64,000 nt of DNA from JBQTKD01 sp963703165. Lineage in GTDB: Bacteria; Actinomycetota; Actinomycetes; Sporichthyales; Sporichthyaceae. The DNA lies in NCBI GenBank assembly GCA_963703165.1, contig OY969798.1:1674001-1738000 (forward strand). Direction: 5' to 3'. The notes below the pieces were generated by a model, which saw only the letters and a program-made list of their open reading frames with translations, searched no databases and was not told the DNA's origin. The position numbers and the translations under genes are program-made. Within the stretch, counting starts at the first letter, position 1. Every line of letters starts with the position of its first letter. This document shows positions 33,896 through 42,148 of this stretch, piece after piece.

Positions 33896-34756
33896 TCACC
33901 CGGATTGTCCGGCTCCGGCTCGATCGGCGACTGTCACGCCCGCGGCGCGGAGTCGTTCGACCCCGCCGTCGAGGGCGGTCAGCACCCAGGTCCCGGACTC
34001 GGTGACCGTGAAGGTGTGCTCGAAATGGGCCGATGCCTTGCCGTCCGTGGTGGCCACGGTCCAGCCGTCGGCCAGCACCTTGGTCTGCCTGCTGCCGAGA
34101 TTGATCATCGGCTCCACCGCCAGGACCAGACCGGGGCGCATGCGCTCGAGCTTGGCTCGCACGGAGTAGTTGGGGACCTGCGGCGCCATGTGCATCTCGC
34201 TGCCGATGCCGTGCCCGACGTATTCCTCGACGATCCCGTACTCGCCGGCCGCCCGGACGTGCGCCTCGATCGCGTCGCCGATGTCGTTGATCCGCCCGGT
34301 GAGGCTCGCCGCGGCCATCCCCGCCCACAGCGCGTTCTCGCACACCTGCAGCAGGGTGGCCACGTCGGGGGCGATCTCCCCCACCGCGATCGTGACGGCC
34401 GCGTCGCCGTGCCAGCCGTCGACGATCGCCCCGCAGTCGATGGAGACGACGTCCCCGTCTGCGATCACCCGAGATCCGGGGACGCCGTGGACGATCTCGT
34501 CGTTGACCGACGCGCAGATGGTGTGCGCGAAGTCCGGGACTCCCGGACCACCGGGCACGCCCTGGAACGACGGGATCCCGCCGTGCGAGCGGATGTTGTC
34601 CTCGGCGATGCGGTCCAGATCGAGGGTGGTCATCCCCGGCCGCACGGACGCCCGAAGCAGCTCGAGGGTCTGGCCGACGAGCAGCCCGGCGACCCGCATC
34701 TTCTGGATCTGCTCGGGGGTCTTGTACTCGATGCCTCGCTCGCGCTTGCGGAACAT
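33896..34756 (-). CDS. map: Type I methionine aminopeptidase
   Basis: 286 residues from ATG 34756, which overlaps the adk stop (TGATG). It removes the initiator methionine using two metal ions. Metal ligands lie in SIDCGAIVDGWHGDAAVTIA (two Asp), GHGIGSEMHMAPQVPNY (His), AVEPMINLG and HFEHTFTVTESG (Glu/His). Single-domain form without an N-terminal zinc finger, length normal. Located in the usual secY-adk-map-infA order. Confidence 0.96.
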   Translation of the reverse strand: MFRKRERGIEYKTPEQIQKMRVAGLLVGQTLELLRASVRPGMTTLDLDRIAEDNIRSHGGIPSFQGVPGGPGVPDFAHTICASVNDEIVHGVPGSRVIADGDVVSIDCGAIVDGWHGDAAVTIAVGEIAPDVATLLQVCENALWAGMAAASLTGRINDIGDAIEAHVRAAGEYGIVEEYVGHGIGSEMHMAPQVPNYSVRAKLERMRPGLVLAVEPMINLGSRQTKVLADGWTVATTDGKASAHFEHTFTVTESGTWVLTALDGGVERLRAAGVTVADRAGAGQSG

Positions 34757-35409
34757 CAGTCGTCCGATCGGTGAAGCGCGGTGATTGCCCGTTCGGTCAC
34801 GTCCTCGACCGGACCGGTCGCGTCCACACCGACCAGGATGCCGGTCTCGGCGTAGTAGCTGACGATCGGCGCGGTCTGCTCCGCGTACACCTCGAGCCGG
34901 TGGCGGATGGTGTCTTCCTTGTCGTCGTCGCGCTGGAACAGCTCGCCGCCGCACCGGTCGCACGCCGACGGGTCGACGGTCGGGTCGAAGTCCAGATGCC
35001 AGATCTGCCCGCACTGGCGGCAGGTGCGACGCCCGGCGAGGCGACGGACCACCTCGTCGTCGTCGACGACGAGCTCCATGACCATGTCCAGGGAGTTACC
35101 CAACTCGGTGAGCATCTCGTCGAGGACCTTGGCCTGGGCGACGTTGCGCGGGAACCCGTCGAGCAGGTAGCCGGCCGAGGCGTCCGGCTTGCTGATCCGG
35201 TCCTTGACCATGGCGATGGTGACCTCGTCGGGCACCAGGTCTCCGGCATCCATGAACTTCTTCGCCTCAGCACCGAGCGGCGTTCCCTGGCTGACGTTCG
35301 CACGGAAGATGTCTCCCGTGGAGATCTTGGGAATGCCGAGGTGGGCGGCGACGAATTCGGCCTGAGTGCCCTTCCCCGCGCCAGGTGGACCTACCAGGAC
35401 GATGCGCAC
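34756..35409 (-). CDS. adk: Adenylate kinase
   Basis: 217 residues. P-loop GPPGAGKGTQ (7-16), AMP site STGDIFRANVSQGTPLG, LLDGFPRN, and a long lid carrying C-x2-C...C-x2-C (CRQC ... CDRC), so the lid is zinc-stabilised; many actinobacterial Adk proteins lack this, whereas Gram-positive long-lid forms have it. Catalyses AMP + ATP to 2 ADP. Placed 12 bp after secY. Confidence 0.96.
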   Translation of the reverse strand: MRIVLVGPPGAGKGTQAEFVAAHLGIPKISTGDIFRANVSQGTPLGAEAKKFMDAGDLVPDEVTIAMVKDRISKPDASAGYLLDGFPRNVAQAKVLDEMLTELGNSLDMVMELVVDDDEVVRRLAGRRTCRQCGQIWHLDFDPTVDPSACDRCGGELFQRDDDKEDTIRHRLEVYAEQTAPIVSYYAETGILVGVDATGPVEDVTERAITALHRSDD

Positions 35410-35421
35410 CCTAGAGCCCCA

Positions 35422-36735
35422 CTAGCGAAGGAAACCCTCGTAGTTGCGTTGCTGCAGTTGGCTCTGGATCTGCTTCACAGTATCCAGGCCGACACCGACG
35501 ATGATCAGGATGCTGGCACCACCGAACGGGAACGAGTTCTGGTTGATGCTGCTGCTGCCCAGCACCCCGATGGCAATCATCGGGATCAACGCGACCACAC
35601 CCAGGTAGAGCGCACCCGAGGTCGTGATCCGGTTGAGGACGTAGTCCAAGTACTCCTCTGTCGGTCGGCCCGCGCGGATGCCCGGGATGAAGCCGCCGTA
35701 CTTCTTCATGTTGTCCGCGAGCTCGCGCGGGTTGAACGTGATCGCGACGTAGAAGAAGGCGAAGAACACGATCAGCAGGAAGTACGACGCCATGTAGAAG
35801 GGGTGGTCGCCCTTGACGAAGTACTTCTGGACCCAGACGGACCAGCCCGAGGTGCTGTTGCCGATCTGCGTCGCCAGGGCAGGCAGATACAACAGCGAGG
35901 ATGCGAAGATCACGGGGATGATGCCGGCCTGGTTGACCTTGAGCGGGATGTAGGTCGACGTACCGCCGTACATGCGGCGCCCGATCATCCGCTTCGCGTA
36001 CTGGACCGGAATACGGCGCTGCGCCTGCTCGACGAAGATGACGGCGGCGACGAGCACCAGGCCGGAGGCCATGACGCCGATGAAGACGGCCCAACCCTCG
36101 ACGACCTTGATCTGCCACAGTGCCTGCGGGAAGGTCGCGGCAATCTGGGTGAAGATCAGCACCGACATGCCGTTGCCGACGCCGCGGTCGGTGATCAGCT
36201 CACCGAGCCACATCACCACCGCGGTACCGGAGGTCATGATCGCGACCATGGTCAGGACACCGAAGACGTTGACGTCCTCGTGGATCAGGGGCAGATCGCA
36301 GCCCTGCAGCAGACGGCCCGGCTGGCGCGCGATGGCGATCAGTGCCGTGGACTGCAGGATCGCCAGGGCCACGGTCAGGTACCGGGTGTACTGCGTGAGC
36401 TTCTGGGTCCCCGCCTGACCTTCCTTCTTCAAGGTCTCGAGGCGAGGGATGACCACGACAAGCAGCTGGATGATGATGCTCGCCGTGATGTACGGCATGA
36501 TCCCCAGCGCGAAAATGGACAGCTGAAGGAGCGCGCCACCCGAGAAGAGGTTGATCAGGCCGTAGACGCCGCCCTCGTCGAGAGCCGGCTGGAGGCACTG
36601 GTTGATCGCCTGGGTGTCCACCCCGGGAGTCGGCAACTGCGAGCCGAGCCGGAACACCGCAATGATCATGATCGTGAACAGCAGCTTCTTGCGCAGGTCA
36701 GGCGTCCGAAATGCCTGCACGAAGCCGGTGAGCAA
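35422..36735 (-). CDS. secY: Protein translocase subunit SecY
   Basis: 437 residues, ten membrane segments, forming the protein-conducting channel with SecE and SecG. The start is the TTG at 36735: AGGAGG is 5 nt before it and the resulting LTGFVQAFRTPDLRKKLLFT is the conserved start. Segments include FTIMIIAVFRLGSQLPTPG (plug side), FALGIMPYITASIIIQLLVV and the C5 loop ERRIPVQYAKR-type sequence QRRIPVQYAKR. Preceded by a strong hairpin after rplO, so it likely has its own promoter. Confidence 0.95.
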   Translation of the reverse strand: MLTGFVQAFRTPDLRKKLLFTIMIIAVFRLGSQLPTPGVDTQAINQCLQPALDEGGVYGLINLFSGGALLQLSIFALGIMPYITASIIIQLLVVVIPRLETLKKEGQAGTQKLTQYTRYLTVALAILQSTALIAIARQPGRLLQGCDLPLIHEDVNVFGVLTMVAIMTSGTAVVMWLGELITDRGVGNGMSVLIFTQIAATFPQALWQIKVVEGWAVFIGVMASGLVLVAAVIFVEQAQRRIPVQYAKRMIGRRMYGGTSTYIPLKVNQAGIIPVIFASSLLYLPALATQIGNSTSGWSVWVQKYFVKGDHPFYMASYFLLIVFFAFFYVAITFNPRELADNMKKYGGFIPGIRAGRPTEEYLDYVLNRITTSGALYLGVVALIPMIAIGVLGSSSINQNSFPFGGASILIIVGVGLDTVKQIQSQLQQRNYEGFLR

Positions 36736-36793
36736 CAGATCCTCCTGCGCAGGCAAACGGGGACGAGCCGCCGTCGCCGGCCCTTGTCTTCGG

Positions 36794-36799
36794 ACAATA
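36794..36799 (-). promoter_or_regulatory. Possible -10 of a secY promoter
   Basis: TATTGT on the minus strand fits TAnnnT in an AT-rich patch of the 205-bp rplO-secY gap, about 60 nt before the secY TTG and downstream of the rplO hairpin. It overlaps TTGTC-CGAA-GACAA, a small hairpin. No good -35. Confidence 0.3.
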
Positions 36800-36883
36800 A
36801 CAGTTGGGGGCCCGCTGAGGGCTCCCCCGTTGGGCCGCGTCGGGGACACGCTTTCGGGCGTATCTCGAAGTGCCCCAATGCCT

Positions 36884-36924
36884 ACGCCGAGCGGGAAATT
36901 CCCGTTCGGGATCCCGCTCGGCGT
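36884..36924 (-). terminator. Large hairpin between rplO and secY
   Basis: ACGCCGAGCGGGA / TCCCGCTCGGCGT form a perfect 13-bp stem, with an inner TCCCG-TT-CGGGA stem-loop in its loop. It starts 17 bp after the rplO stop. No U tract, but its strength suggests it ends or attenuates the spc transcript. Confidence 0.65.
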
Positions 36925-36940
36925 GGCGTGGTCGGTGAGC

Positions 36941-37387
36941 TCAGCTCTCGAGCACGGTGGCGGTTCCGCCCGCGGCCTCGATCTTGGCCTTCGCCGAGTC
37001 GGAGTACGCGTTCACGGTGACCTGCACGGCCACGGTGATCTCGCCGCTGCCGAGGATCTTGACGGGCTGACGCTTGCGCACCGCGCCCTTCGCGACGAGG
37101 TCGTCGACCGTCACGGCGCCGCCGGACGGGTAGAGCTCGCCCAGACGCTCCAGGTTGACGATCTGGTACTCGACCCGGAACGGGTTCGTGAAGCCACGGA
37201 GCTTGGGCAGCCGCATGTGCAGCGGCATCTGCCCACCCTCGAAGCGTGCCGGCACCTGGTAGCGGGCCTTCGTGCCCTTGGTACCGCGACCGGCGGTCTT
37301 GCCCTTCGAGCCCTCACCGCGACCCACGCGCATCTTGGACTTGTGTGCGCCCGGTGCCGGGCGCAGGTGGTGAACCTTGAGCGTCAT
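36941..37387 (-). CDS. rplO: 50S ribosomal protein L15
   Basis: 148 residues: LKVHHLRPAPGAHKSKMRVG, GRGEGSKGKTAGRGTKGTKA, MPLHMRLPKLRGFTNPFRVE. Start ATG 37387, 10 bp after rpmD. Last gene of the spc cluster before a strong hairpin. Confidence 0.97.
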   Translation of the reverse strand: MTLKVHHLRPAPGAHKSKMRVGRGEGSKGKTAGRGTKGTKARYQVPARFEGGQMPLHMRLPKLRGFTNPFRVEYQIVNLERLGELYPSGGAVTVDDLVAKGAVRKRQPVKILGSGEITVAVQVTVNAYSDSAKAKIEAAGGTATVLES

Positions 37388-37397
37388 GTCTTCAGCC

Positions 37398-37583
37398 TCA
37401 CTGACCGGCCGGCTCGACGACGACGAGGTGCCGCACGGCATTGATCATGCCGAGGGTCACCGCGTCGTCCTCGCGGACGACTTCCTGGTGGATCTTGCGC
37501 AGGCCGAGCGAGCGCAGCGTGTCGCGCTGGTTCTGCTTGCCGCCGATCCCCGAACGGATCTGGGTGATCTTGATCTGCGCCAT
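37398..37583 (-). CDS. rpmD: 50S ribosomal protein L30
   Basis: 61 residues: AQIKITQIRSGIGGKQNQRD, TLRSLGLRKIHQEVVREDD, MINAVRHLVVVEPAG. Starts one base after the rpsE stop (TGAGATG). Confidence 0.96.
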   Translation of the reverse strand: MAQIKITQIRSGIGGKQNQRDTLRSLGLRKIHQEVVREDDAVTLGMINAVRHLVVVEPAGQ

Positions 37584-37584
37584 C

Positions 37585-38214
37585 TCAGGCCCCTGTCCCC
37601 ATACCGCGAGCACGGGCACGCAGCATGGCCGGCGGCGCGACGTCCTCGAGCGGCAGACCGCGGCGAGCCGCGACAGCCTCGGGACGCTCCAGCCGACGCA
37701 GTGCGTCCACCGTCGCGTGCACGATGTTGATCGAGTTGTCCGAGCCCAGCGACTTGGACAGGATGTCGTGGATCCCGGCGCACTCGAGCACCGCGCGCAC
37801 CGCACCGCCGGCGATAACACCGGTACCGGGGCTGGCCGGACGGAGCATGACGACACCGGCCGCCTTCTCGCCCTGCACGGGGTGCGGGATCGTGCCCTGG
37901 ATCCGCGGAACCTTGAAGAAGCTCTTCTTGGCCTCCTCGACGCCCTTGGCGATCGCCGCGGGCACCTCCTTGGCCTTGCCGTAGCCGACGCCCACGGTGC
38001 CGTCGCCGTCGCCGACGACGACCAGCGCGGTGAAGCTGAAGCGCCGACCGCCCTTCACGACCTTGGCGACGCGGTTGATGTCGACGACGCGCTCGACGAA
38101 CTGGCTCTTCTCGGGCGCGGGCCCGCGACGGTCGTCACGACGATCGCGACGCTCGCCGCCACCGCCCTGTCCGCCGGCCCCACCGGGGCCGCCGCGACGC
38201 TGTGGTCCTGGCAC
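37585..38214 (-). CDS. rpsE: 30S ribosomal protein S5
   Basis: 209 residues. A Gly/Arg-rich N-terminal extension (first ~30) precedes QFVERVVDINRVAKVVKGGR, then VVGDGDGTVGVGYGKAKEVP and the C-terminal SDNSINIVHATVDALRRLER. The central loop region around GGRRFSF is the usual site of spectinomycin resistance and is unremarkable here. Confidence 0.97.
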   Translation of the reverse strand: MPGPQRRGGPGGAGGQGGGGERRDRRDDRRGPAPEKSQFVERVVDINRVAKVVKGGRRFSFTALVVVGDGDGTVGVGYGKAKEVPAAIAKGVEEAKKSFFKVPRIQGTIPHPVQGEKAAGVVMLRPASPGTGVIAGGAVRAVLECAGIHDILSKSLGSDNSINIVHATVDALRRLERPEAVAARRGLPLEDVAPPAMLRARARGMGTGA

Positions 38215-38247
38215 GTCAGATCCCTCTTTCGATTGCGTACGTCGTCA

Positions 38248-38631
38248 TCAGAAGTCGAGTCCCTGCTCGCGGGCACCGTCCGCCAGAGCGGCGATCCGGC
38301 CGTGGTAGCGGTTGCCGCCACGGTCGAACACGACGGTGGAGACACCGGCCGCCTTGGCGCGGGTGGCGAGCAGTTCGCCCACCGCCTTGGCCTTGGCGCT
38401 CTTGTCCCCGTCCGCGGTACGCAGTGAGGCGTCCATGGTCGAGGCCGAGGCCAGGGTCACACCGGCGGTGTCGTCGACGACCTGGGCGACCATGTGCCGG
38501 CTGGACCGGGTGACCACCAGGCGCGGACGCGCGGAGGTACCGGAGACCCGCTTGCGGACGCGGATGTGGCGGCGCCTGCGGGCAATGCCCTTCTTGCTGA
38601 CGCCCTTGCCGATCTTGACGCTGACAGCCAT
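38248..38631 (-). CDS. rplR: 50S ribosomal protein L18
   Basis: 127 residues: VSKKGIARRRRHIRVRKRVS, ARPRLVVTRSSRHMVAQVVD, FDRGGNRYHGRIAALADGAR, EQGLDF. 5S rRNA-binding. Two bases after rplF, 33 bp before rpsE. Confidence 0.97.
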   Translation of the reverse strand: MAVSVKIGKGVSKKGIARRRRHIRVRKRVSGTSARPRLVVTRSSRHMVAQVVDDTAGVTLASASTMDASLRTADGDKSAKAKAVGELLATRAKAAGVSTVVFDRGGNRYHGRIAALADGAREQGLDF

Positions 38632-38633
38632 GG

Positions 38634-39173
38634 CTACTTGCCCGCCTTTCCGACCTTGCGGCGGATGACCTCGCCGGCGTACCGCACACCCTTGCCCTTG
38701 TACGGGTCGGGCTTGCGCAGCTTGCGGATGTTGGCGGCAACCTCGCCGACCTGCTGCTTGTCGATGCCGGACACCGAGAACCTGGTCGGGGACTCGACCG
38801 CGAAGGTGATCCCGGCCGGAGCCGCGACGGGGACCGGGTGGCTGAAGCCGAGCGCGAACTCCAGATCGGAGCCCTTCGCAGCGACGCGGTAGCCGACGCC
38901 CGCGATCTCCATCTTCTTCTCGTAACCCGAGGTCACACCGATCACCATGTTGTTGACCAGGGTGCGGGTGAGCCCGTGCAGCGAGCGTGCCTCGCGGCTG
39001 TCGTCGGGGCGGGTGACGGTGAGGACGCCGTCCTCACCCTTCTCCACCACGATCGGGTCAGCGACCTTGTGGCTCAGAGTCCCCTTGGGGCCCTTCACCG
39101 TGACGTCTGCTCCCGCGATGGTCACCTCTACCCCGGAGGGCACAGTGATCGGGAGCCTGCCGATTCGCGACAT
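38634..39173 (-). CDS. rplF: 50S ribosomal protein L6
   Basis: 179 residues with the duplicated L6 fold: SRIGRLPITVPSGVEVTIAG, VKGPKGTLSHKVADP, GVTSGYEKKMEIAGVGYRVA and the end KPDPYKGKGVRYAGEVIRRK. Follows rpsH by 11 bp. Confidence 0.97.
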   Translation of the reverse strand: MSRIGRLPITVPSGVEVTIAGADVTVKGPKGTLSHKVADPIVVEKGEDGVLTVTRPDDSREARSLHGLTRTLVNNMVIGVTSGYEKKMEIAGVGYRVAAKGSDLEFALGFSHPVPVAAPAGITFAVESPTRFSVSGIDKQQVGEVAANIRKLRKPDPYKGKGVRYAGEVIRRKVGKAGK

Positions 39174-39184
39174 GTCTCTCCGCC

Positions 39185-39589
39185 CTACCAGATGTAGGCG
39201 AGGACTTCTCCGCCTACACCCTGCTTGGTGGCCTGACGGTCGGTCAGCAGGCCGGTGGACGTCGAAATGATCGCGACACCCAGGCCGCCGAGAACCTTCG
39301 GCATCATGGTCGACTTGGCGTACACCCGCAGGCCGGGCTTGCTGATGCGCCGGATACCGGCGATCGAGCGCTCGCGGCTGGGGCCGTATTTGAGCTCGAG
39401 GGTGAGCCGCTTGCCGGGTACGCCCTCGACCTCCTCCACCTTCCAGGAGGCGATGTAGCCCTGGACCTGCAGGATCTCGGCGATGTTCGCCTTGATCTTG
39501 CTGTAGGGCATCGCCACGGTGTCGTGGTAGGCGGTGTTCGCGTTGCGCAGACGAGCCAGCATGTCTGCGATCGGGTCAGTCATCGTCAT
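39185..39589 (-). CDS. rpsH: 30S ribosomal protein S8
   Basis: 134 residues: MTMTDPIADMLARLRNANTA, YHDTVAMPYSKIKANIAEIL, RISKPGLRVYAKSTMMPKVL, GLGVAIISTSTGLLTDRQAT. In other bacteria S8 is the spc-operon translational repressor. MTD two codons in is an alternative start. Confidence 0.97.
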   Translation of the reverse strand: MTMTDPIADMLARLRNANTAYHDTVAMPYSKIKANIAEILQVQGYIASWKVEEVEGVPGKRLTLELKYGPSRERSIAGIRRISKPGLRVYAKSTMMPKVLGGLGVAIISTSTGLLTDRQATKQGVGGEVLAYIW

Positions 39590-39604
39590 TAGTCAGCTCA
39601 CCTC

Positions 39605-39790
39605 CTACCAGGAACTCTTCGTGACACCGGGCAGCTCGCCACGGTGGGCCATCTCGCGCAGGCACACGCGGCAGAGCCCGAACTTCCGGTACACAGCGTG
39701 CGGACGTCCGCACCGCCGGCAGCGCGTGTAACCGCGCACCTTGAACTTCGGCTTGCGATTCGCTTTCGCGATCAGAGACTTCTTCGCCAT
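39605..39790 (-). CDS. rpsZ: 30S ribosomal protein S14 type Z
   Basis: 61 residues, the short zinc-binding S14: CRRCGRPHAVYRKFGLCRVC supplies both CxxC pairs. The long zinc-free S14 (rpsN) of actinobacteria, if present, is elsewhere, usually Zur-controlled. Confidence 0.97.
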   Translation of the reverse strand: MAKKSLIAKANRKPKFKVRGYTRCRRCGRPHAVYRKFGLCRVCLREMAHRGELPGVTKSSW

Positions 39791-39804
39791 ATCTCGTCGT
39801 CTCC

Positions 39805-40374
39805 TTAACGCGTCTCGGCGAACGGGAAGCCGAGGTGGCGCAGCAGCGCACGGCCCTCGTCATCGTTGGTTGCCGTGGTCACGACGGTGATGTCCATACC
39901 GCGCACCCGGTCGATCCGGTCCTGGTCGATCTCGTGGAACATGGACTGCTCGTTGAGACCGAAGGTGTAGTTGCCGCGACCGTCGAACTGCTTGGGGCTC
40001 AGACCACGGAAGTCACGGATACGCGGGAGCGCGACGGACGTCAGACGGTCCAGGAACTCCCACATCCGGTCACCGCGCAGCGTGACGTGCGCGCCGATCG
40101 GCATGCCCTCGCGCAGCTTGAACTGAGCGATGGACTTGCGGGCCTTGGTGACCTGCGGCTTCTGGCCGGTGATGGCCTCGAGGTCGCGGATCGCGCCGTC
40201 GATGAGCTTGGCGTCCTTGGCGGCGTCGCCGACGCCCATGTTCACCACGACCTTGACCAGGCCGGGGATCTGCATGACGTTCGCGAACTGGAACTCGGAG
40301 AGCATCGCCGGGGCGATCTCAGCCCGGTAGCGCGTCTTGAGGCGCGGTGGAGCCTTGGTCTCGACGGTGGTCAT
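39805..40374 (-). CDS. rplE: 50S ribosomal protein L5
   Basis: 189 residues: QFANVMQIPGLVKVVVNMGV, TGQKPQVTKARKSIAQFKLR, PMGAHVTLRGDRMWEFLDRL-type sequence, IRDFRGLSPKQFDGRGNYTF. Binds 5S rRNA. Start overlaps the rplX stop by one base. Confidence 0.97.
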   Translation of the reverse strand: MTTVETKAPPRLKTRYRAEIAPAMLSEFQFANVMQIPGLVKVVVNMGVGDAAKDAKLIDGAIRDLEAITGQKPQVTKARKSIAQFKLREGMPIGAHVTLRGDRMWEFLDRLTSVALPRIRDFRGLSPKQFDGRGNYTFGLNEQSMFHEIDQDRIDRVRGMDITVVTTATNDDEGRALLRHLGFPFAETR

Positions 40375-40691
40375 CAGATGTCCTTCTCGCTGCGTCGGGA
40401 GATGCGGACCTTGCGGCCCTCCTCGTCCCGGCGGTAACCGACGCGCGTCGCGCGGTTGTCCTCCGGGTCGACCAGCATCACGTTGCTGACATGGATCGGA
40501 GCTTCCTGGGTGACGATGCCGCCGGACTGCGCGCCGCGCAGACCTGCCGTCACCTTGGTGTGCTTCTTGATCCGGTTGACGCCCTCGACAAGGAGCGAGT
40601 CGGACTCCGGGTAGGCCTTGATGACCTTGCCCTTGACCCCGCGGTCCTTACCGGAGATCACCTGGACGGTGTCGCCCTTCTTGATCTTCAT
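40374..40691 (-). CDS. rplX: 50S ribosomal protein L24
   Basis: 105 residues with the KOW motif (KIKKGDTVQVISGKDRGVKG) and NRIKKHTKVTAGLRGAQSGG, IVTQEAPIHVSNVMLVDPED. Initiates large-subunit assembly. Three bases after rplN. Confidence 0.97.
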   Translation of the reverse strand: MKIKKGDTVQVISGKDRGVKGKVIKAYPESDSLLVEGVNRIKKHTKVTAGLRGAQSGGIVTQEAPIHVSNVMLVDPEDNRATRVGYRRDEEGRKVRISRRSEKDI

Positions 40692-40694
40692 AGG

Positions 40695-41063
40695 TCAGAG
40701 CACCTCCGGAGCCAGGGAGATGATGCGCATGAAGCGCTTGTCGCGCAGCTCGCGGCCGACCGGGCCGAAGATGCGGGTTCCGCGCGGGTCACCGCCGTCC
40801 TTGATGATCACGGCGGCGTTCTCGTCGAAGCGGATGTAGGACCCGTCCGCACGACGGCGCTCCTTGGTGGTGCGAACGATGACGGCCTTGACGACCTCAC
40901 CCTTCTTCACACCCCCACCGGGGATCGCGTCCTTGACGGTGGCGACGATGACGTCACCGATGCCCGCATAACGGCGACCGGAGCCACCGAGAACACGGAT
41001 GCAAAGGAGTTCCTTCGCACCGGTGTTGTCGGCGACTCGCATTCGCGATTCCTGCTGAATCAC
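40695..41063 (-). CDS. rplN: 50S ribosomal protein L14
   Basis: 122 residues: MIQQESRMRVADNTGAKELL, GSGRRYAGIGDVIVATVKDA, RDKRFMRIISLAPEVL. First gene of the spc cluster; the 147-bp gap to rpsQ holds a triple hairpin (41130-41199). Confidence 0.97.
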   Translation of the reverse strand: MIQQESRMRVADNTGAKELLCIRVLGGSGRRYAGIGDVIVATVKDAIPGGGVKKGEVVKAVIVRTTKERRRADGSYIRFDENAAVIIKDGGDPRGTRIFGPVGRELRDKRFMRIISLAPEVL

Positions 41064-41129
41064 TGCTGCTCCTGTATGTCGCGCTGGTTCTCAGCGCCGT
41101 CATGGCGACCGAGCCTTGCGGAACGGATT

Positions 41130-41199
41130 CCGGACGAAGTCCGGACGGTATTACTGCCGGACGAAGTCCGGACGGTGCTACTGCCGGACGAAGTCCGGA
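41130..41199 (-). repeat. Three tandem 27-bp hairpin units between rpsQ and rplN
   Basis: Two full 27-bp units (41130-41156 and 41157-41183) and a partial third (41184-41199). Each carries CCGGAC-GAA-GTCCGG, a perfect 6-bp stem with a 3-nt loop, followed by GGTATTACTG or GGTGCTACTG. In the transcript this gives three consecutive identical hairpins starting 11 bp after the rpsQ stop. It marks the S10/spc boundary; terminator, attenuator or mRNA-stability element are possible. Confidence 0.85.
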
Positions 41200-41210
41200 A
41201 GATGGTGCGG

Positions 41211-41480
41211 TTACTTGGCGCGCTCGAGGACCTCGACCACTCGCCAACGCTTGGTGGCCGACAGCGGTCGGACCTCCATCAGCAGAACGCGGTCGCCGAC
41301 ATGTGCCTCGTTGACCTCGTCGTGCGCCTTCAGCTTGCGGGTGCGCCGGATGACCTTGCCGTAGAGCGGGTGCTTGACCCGGTCCTCCACAGCGACCACC
41401 ACTGTCTTCTGCATCTTGTCGCTGACCACGAGGCCCTCTCGGACCTTGCGGAAACCGCGCGTGCTCGTGCTCTCGCTCAT
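41211..41480 (-). CDS. rpsQ: 30S ribosomal protein S17
   Basis: 89 residues: RGFRKVREGLVVSDKMQKTV, VVAVEDRVKHPLYGKVIRRT, AHVGDRVLLMEVRPLSATKR. Last gene of the S10 cluster. Confidence 0.97.
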   Translation of the reverse strand: MSESTSTRGFRKVREGLVVSDKMQKTVVVAVEDRVKHPLYGKVIRRTRKLKAHDEVNEAHVGDRVLLMEVRPLSATKRWRVVEVLERAK

Positions 41481-41492
41481 CTGCCAGATCCC

Positions 41493-41726
41493 TTATGCCA
41501 CGTCGCCAGTGGCGACGATTCCGAGCTCGCGCTCCCGCATCGTGGTGTAGATGCGCGCGATCTCCTTCTTGAGCAGACGCAGCCGGCCGTGGGACTCCAG
41601 CTGGCCCGTAGCGGCCTGGAACCGCAGATTGAACAGCTCCTGCTTGGCCTCGCGCAGCTTCTCCAGGAGCTCTTCGTCGTTGAGATCCCGCAGTGCGTCG
41701 GCGGCCTTGTTCGAGGTCGAGGACAT
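41493..41726 (-). CDS. rpmC: 50S ribosomal protein L29
   Basis: 77 residues, helical hairpin: ALRDLNDEELLEKLREAKQE, LFNLRFQAATGQLESHGRLR. Located near the exit tunnel where trigger factor and SRP dock. One-base overlap with the rplP stop. Confidence 0.97.
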   Translation of the reverse strand: MSSTSNKAADALRDLNDEELLEKLREAKQELFNLRFQAATGQLESHGRLRLLKKEIARIYTTMRERELGIVATGDVA

Positions 41727-42145
41727 CAGCTACCCACCCCGTCCCGAACAACGAACTTGCACTTCATGGGGAGCTTGTGGATCGCGCGGCGCATCGCCTC
41801 GCGGGCCACCGCCTCCGGCACGCCGGACAGCTCGAACATGACGCGGCCGGGCTTGACGTTGGCGATCCACCACTCCGGCGAACCCTTACCGGAACCCATG
41901 CGGGTCTCGGCCGGCTTCTTGGTGAGCGGACGGTCCGGGTAGATGTTGATCCAGACCTTGCCGCCACGCTTGATGTGGCGGGTCATGGCGATACGGGCCG
42001 ACTCGATCTGACGGTTCGTCACGTAGGCCGGTTCGAGGGCCTGAATACCGAACTCGCCGAAGGTGACCGCGTTGCCACCCTTGGACGCGCCGTGGCGGTC
42101 CGGGTGGTGCTGCTTACGGTGCTTGACGCGCCGAGGGATCAGCAT
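41726..42145 (-). CDS. rplP: 50S ribosomal protein L16
   Basis: 139 residues: MLIPRRVKHRKQHHPDRHGA, VTFGEFGIQALEPAYVTNRQ, IESARIAMTRHIKRGGKVWI, GKGSPEWWIANVKPGRVMFE. Near the peptidyl-transferase centre. Three bases after rpsC. Confidence 0.97.
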   Translation of the reverse strand: MLIPRRVKHRKQHHPDRHGASKGGNAVTFGEFGIQALEPAYVTNRQIESARIAMTRHIKRGGKVWINIYPDRPLTKKPAETRMGSGKGSPEWWIANVKPGRVMFELSGVPEAVAREAMRRAIHKLPMKCKFVVRDGVGS

Positions 42146-42148
42146 GGA

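Noticed and set aside
41130..41199. CRISPR array
   Set aside because: The units are directly adjacent without unique spacers, and the palindromic unit lies within a ribosomal operon.
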